A DNA stretch of 64,000 nt from Stropharia rugosoannulata. Lineage: Eukaryota > Basidiomycota > Agaricomycetes > Agaricales > Strophariaceae. This document shows positions 62,801-64,000 of the stretch, in pieces (positions within the stretch are counted from its first letter, which is position 1; each line of letters starts with the position of its first letter). Both the position numbers and the translations under genes were made by a program. The stretch covers positions 3,696,914-3,760,913 of the forward strand of contig JANCIK010000005.1 of the NCBI GenBank assembly GCA_028532985.1, read 5' to 3'. The notes under the pieces are model-generated. The model was not told the origin of the DNA and did no database searches. It was given only the letters and a program-made list of their open reading frames with translations.

Positions 62801-63191
62801 GATATACATGGATGGAGTTTGCTACCTATGCTACTTGCATTCGGTAAATATTCTCTTTTCTTTACATTGAACTACTCTAATTAACATACAGGATCAATTT
62901 AATCACAATACGCACGAATTTGGGACTGCGCAGTGTCGGTACAGAGGTATATTAATGCGGGTCATGTTTGCGCTGACATGGGGTAAGTACCCCCTTGTAA
63001 AACGCTACCCCCACCGCCCGGATTTCCTCATCGATCGCATCACTATGGACACTGACACCAATGAGCACTTGGGCGACATCCAGCAGTGGATGGCCATGAC
63101 GGCTCCAGGCGAAGAGTACCCCGGAAAAACATATATTATGGTGTATGATCTATTTTTGTGGCTTGTTCGCCAGGCGGGCGTTATACCGTAG
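56814..63191 (+). CDS. Telomere-linked RecQ-like helicase with zinc fingers and a recombinase-like domain
   Basis: Twelve exons run from 56814 to 63191, about 1,900 codons. In order: a C2H2 finger (FQCIAPGC...HVDSAH); a second C-x2-C...H finger (VVICTICQRAI) as in OrsD/DUF3505 proteins; after a break, CGECFRC; then a 397-codon exon (58987-60179) laid out like a tyrosine recombinase. The RecQ-type motor follows: GTGKGKT (near 60555), DEIH (60883), LSGS, MIVFCQTRDDAEQLA, ATSVLGCGFD and QQESRGGRDG. A Ser/Pro-rich linker and a Cys/His-rich C-terminus (CITCICLGRDW, CYLCYLHS) close it. The frame changes near 57850 (one base short) and between 60990 and 61093, where a 52-nt intron would also fit. 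TLH genes lie next to telomeres in many fungi. Mostly intact; activity uncertain. Confidence 0.82.
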
Positions 63192-63890
63192 CAATCCTGT
63201 ATTTCTTGAAAGTCTCAAAAATATAATTCATTATTCATTGCATGTTTCAATATGTTTTCTTGAGTTTAGAATTACATTACTACTACGGAATGCGACAAGT
63301 CGTAATCAGCCTGCCCTATATCACGCTGCCGTCCACGATGCGCATCCTCCATTCATCGATAACAACGGCCACCTCAGCCCCTGGAATGACTCATCCAGGG
63401 ACTAACCTGGGGCTTCAGGCGGCCGTCGATATCCCTTACCATGTTCTTGATCTCATCTCTACATGTTGCTTATCGAGCAATTTTTGTGTAAGCTCATGCA
63501 TTTCTTTTCCTTTTTCATGCAATCTCTGACAATCCATCCTACAGGGCATCGTTCTACACATACGAAGCTTCTCTCGCGCTTGCCCCCGAACTACTGGGTG
63601 CCTATCATGCGGGCAACTCGCGCCCTACGCCCAGTCGTGGCAGCCTGCCCGTTCCCCTCCTTCCAATCCGTGCCGCTCTCGCCCCTGCGCGTCGTAGCAT
63701 TCTCGTCGTGGATGATCCAGCTCGCCTTCGATCTTACACCAACATCTTTGTCTGCGGCCCCTGCACTAGGGTTATAACTGAGATCCATTCGGGCGAATGT
63801 ACACTATGAGTAAGGTCCAGAGATACCTATAGGCATCGTATCCTGAAGTGTCAATGCGGACAGACGACGGAGCCCGAGGAATCGTTGAAA
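63192..63890. other. Unique sequence between helicase gene and telomere
   Basis: This 700-bp stretch has no recognised gene. It is not shared with the inner unit, which ends earlier. It should contain the helicase 3' end. Confidence 0.5.
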
Positions 63891-64000
63891 TAGGGTTTAG
63901 GGTTTAGGGTTTAGGGTTTAGGGTTTAGGGTTTAGGGTTTAGGGTTTAGGGTTTAGGGTTTAGGGTTTAGGGTTTAGGGTTTAGGGTTTAGGTTTTTAGG
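63891..64000 (+). repeat. Telomere, TTTAGGG repeats
   Basis: About fifteen units of the 7-base repeat TTTAGGG follow without interruption, with only the last ten bases irregular. The G-rich strand runs 5' to 3' towards the window end, as at a right chromosome end. The unit is the plant-type heptamer; the usual fungal unit is TTAGGG. Confidence 0.95.

Noticed and set aside
1..64000. CRISPR arrays, operons, ribosome binding sites, rRNA genes
   Set aside because: The window is eukaryotic nuclear DNA; no such structures were seen.

Overview
The window reads as the right-hand end of a chromosome of a mushroom-forming basidiomycete (Agaricomycetes). This rests on the short (about 45-60 bp) GT-AG introns that break almost every gene, and on family content typical of that group: 7-TM membrane proteins with a WRCY motif, F-box, HET-domain, DUF2235/WD40 and sesquiterpene synthase genes. 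A core PHO88-SLM1 pair and a RecQ-like telomere-linked helicase point the same way. The last 110 bases are telomere repeats with the 7-base unit TTTAGGG, G-rich strand running off the + end.

Bases 1-36.4 kb are accessory and repeat-rich. A 7-TM family occurs three times (563-1863 and 17918-19191 intact; 25437-28394 broken by a transposon, a large intron insertion and loss of its 5' end). A stand-alone thioester-reductase family also occurs three times (2026-3411 frameshifted; 32186-33642 intact; 34484-36413 split by a 288-bp MITE). Between them lie an F-box gene, a DUF2235-helical repeat-WD40 gene, a decayed sesquiterpene synthase, a decayed ATG4 cut in two with a broken HET gene between the halves, and a small cupin gene. 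Two complete members and one fragment of a non-autonomous DNA transposon family sit here; the complete ones have 7-bp target duplications.

Bases 36.9-42.4 kb hold a conserved island: PHO88 (-) and SLM1-like (+), transcribed divergently from a 170-bp promoter, followed by a cysteine-cluster gene of unknown role. From 42.7 kb to the telomere the structure is subtelomeric. A unit of about 4.2 kb occurs twice in the same orientation (42711-47003 and 53299-57455). Each copy starts with two hairpins, continues with a CCACGC-rich tract, and ends with the first exons of the helicase gene. The inner copy stops there and has a nonsense codon. The outer copy continues into a helicase gene of about 1,900 codons that ends 700 bp before the telomere. 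Between the copies lies a patchwork of truncated genes: a potassium channel without S1-S3, flanked by fragments of a related membrane/coiled-coil protein.

The most interesting object is the helicase gene. Ahead of its RecQ-type motor it encodes two zinc-finger regions and a block matching the R...R-x-x-R...H-x8-Y layout of tyrosine recombinases. This suggests a telomere-resident element pairing a recombinase with a helicase. Two places where its frame changes must be resolved before it is called functional.
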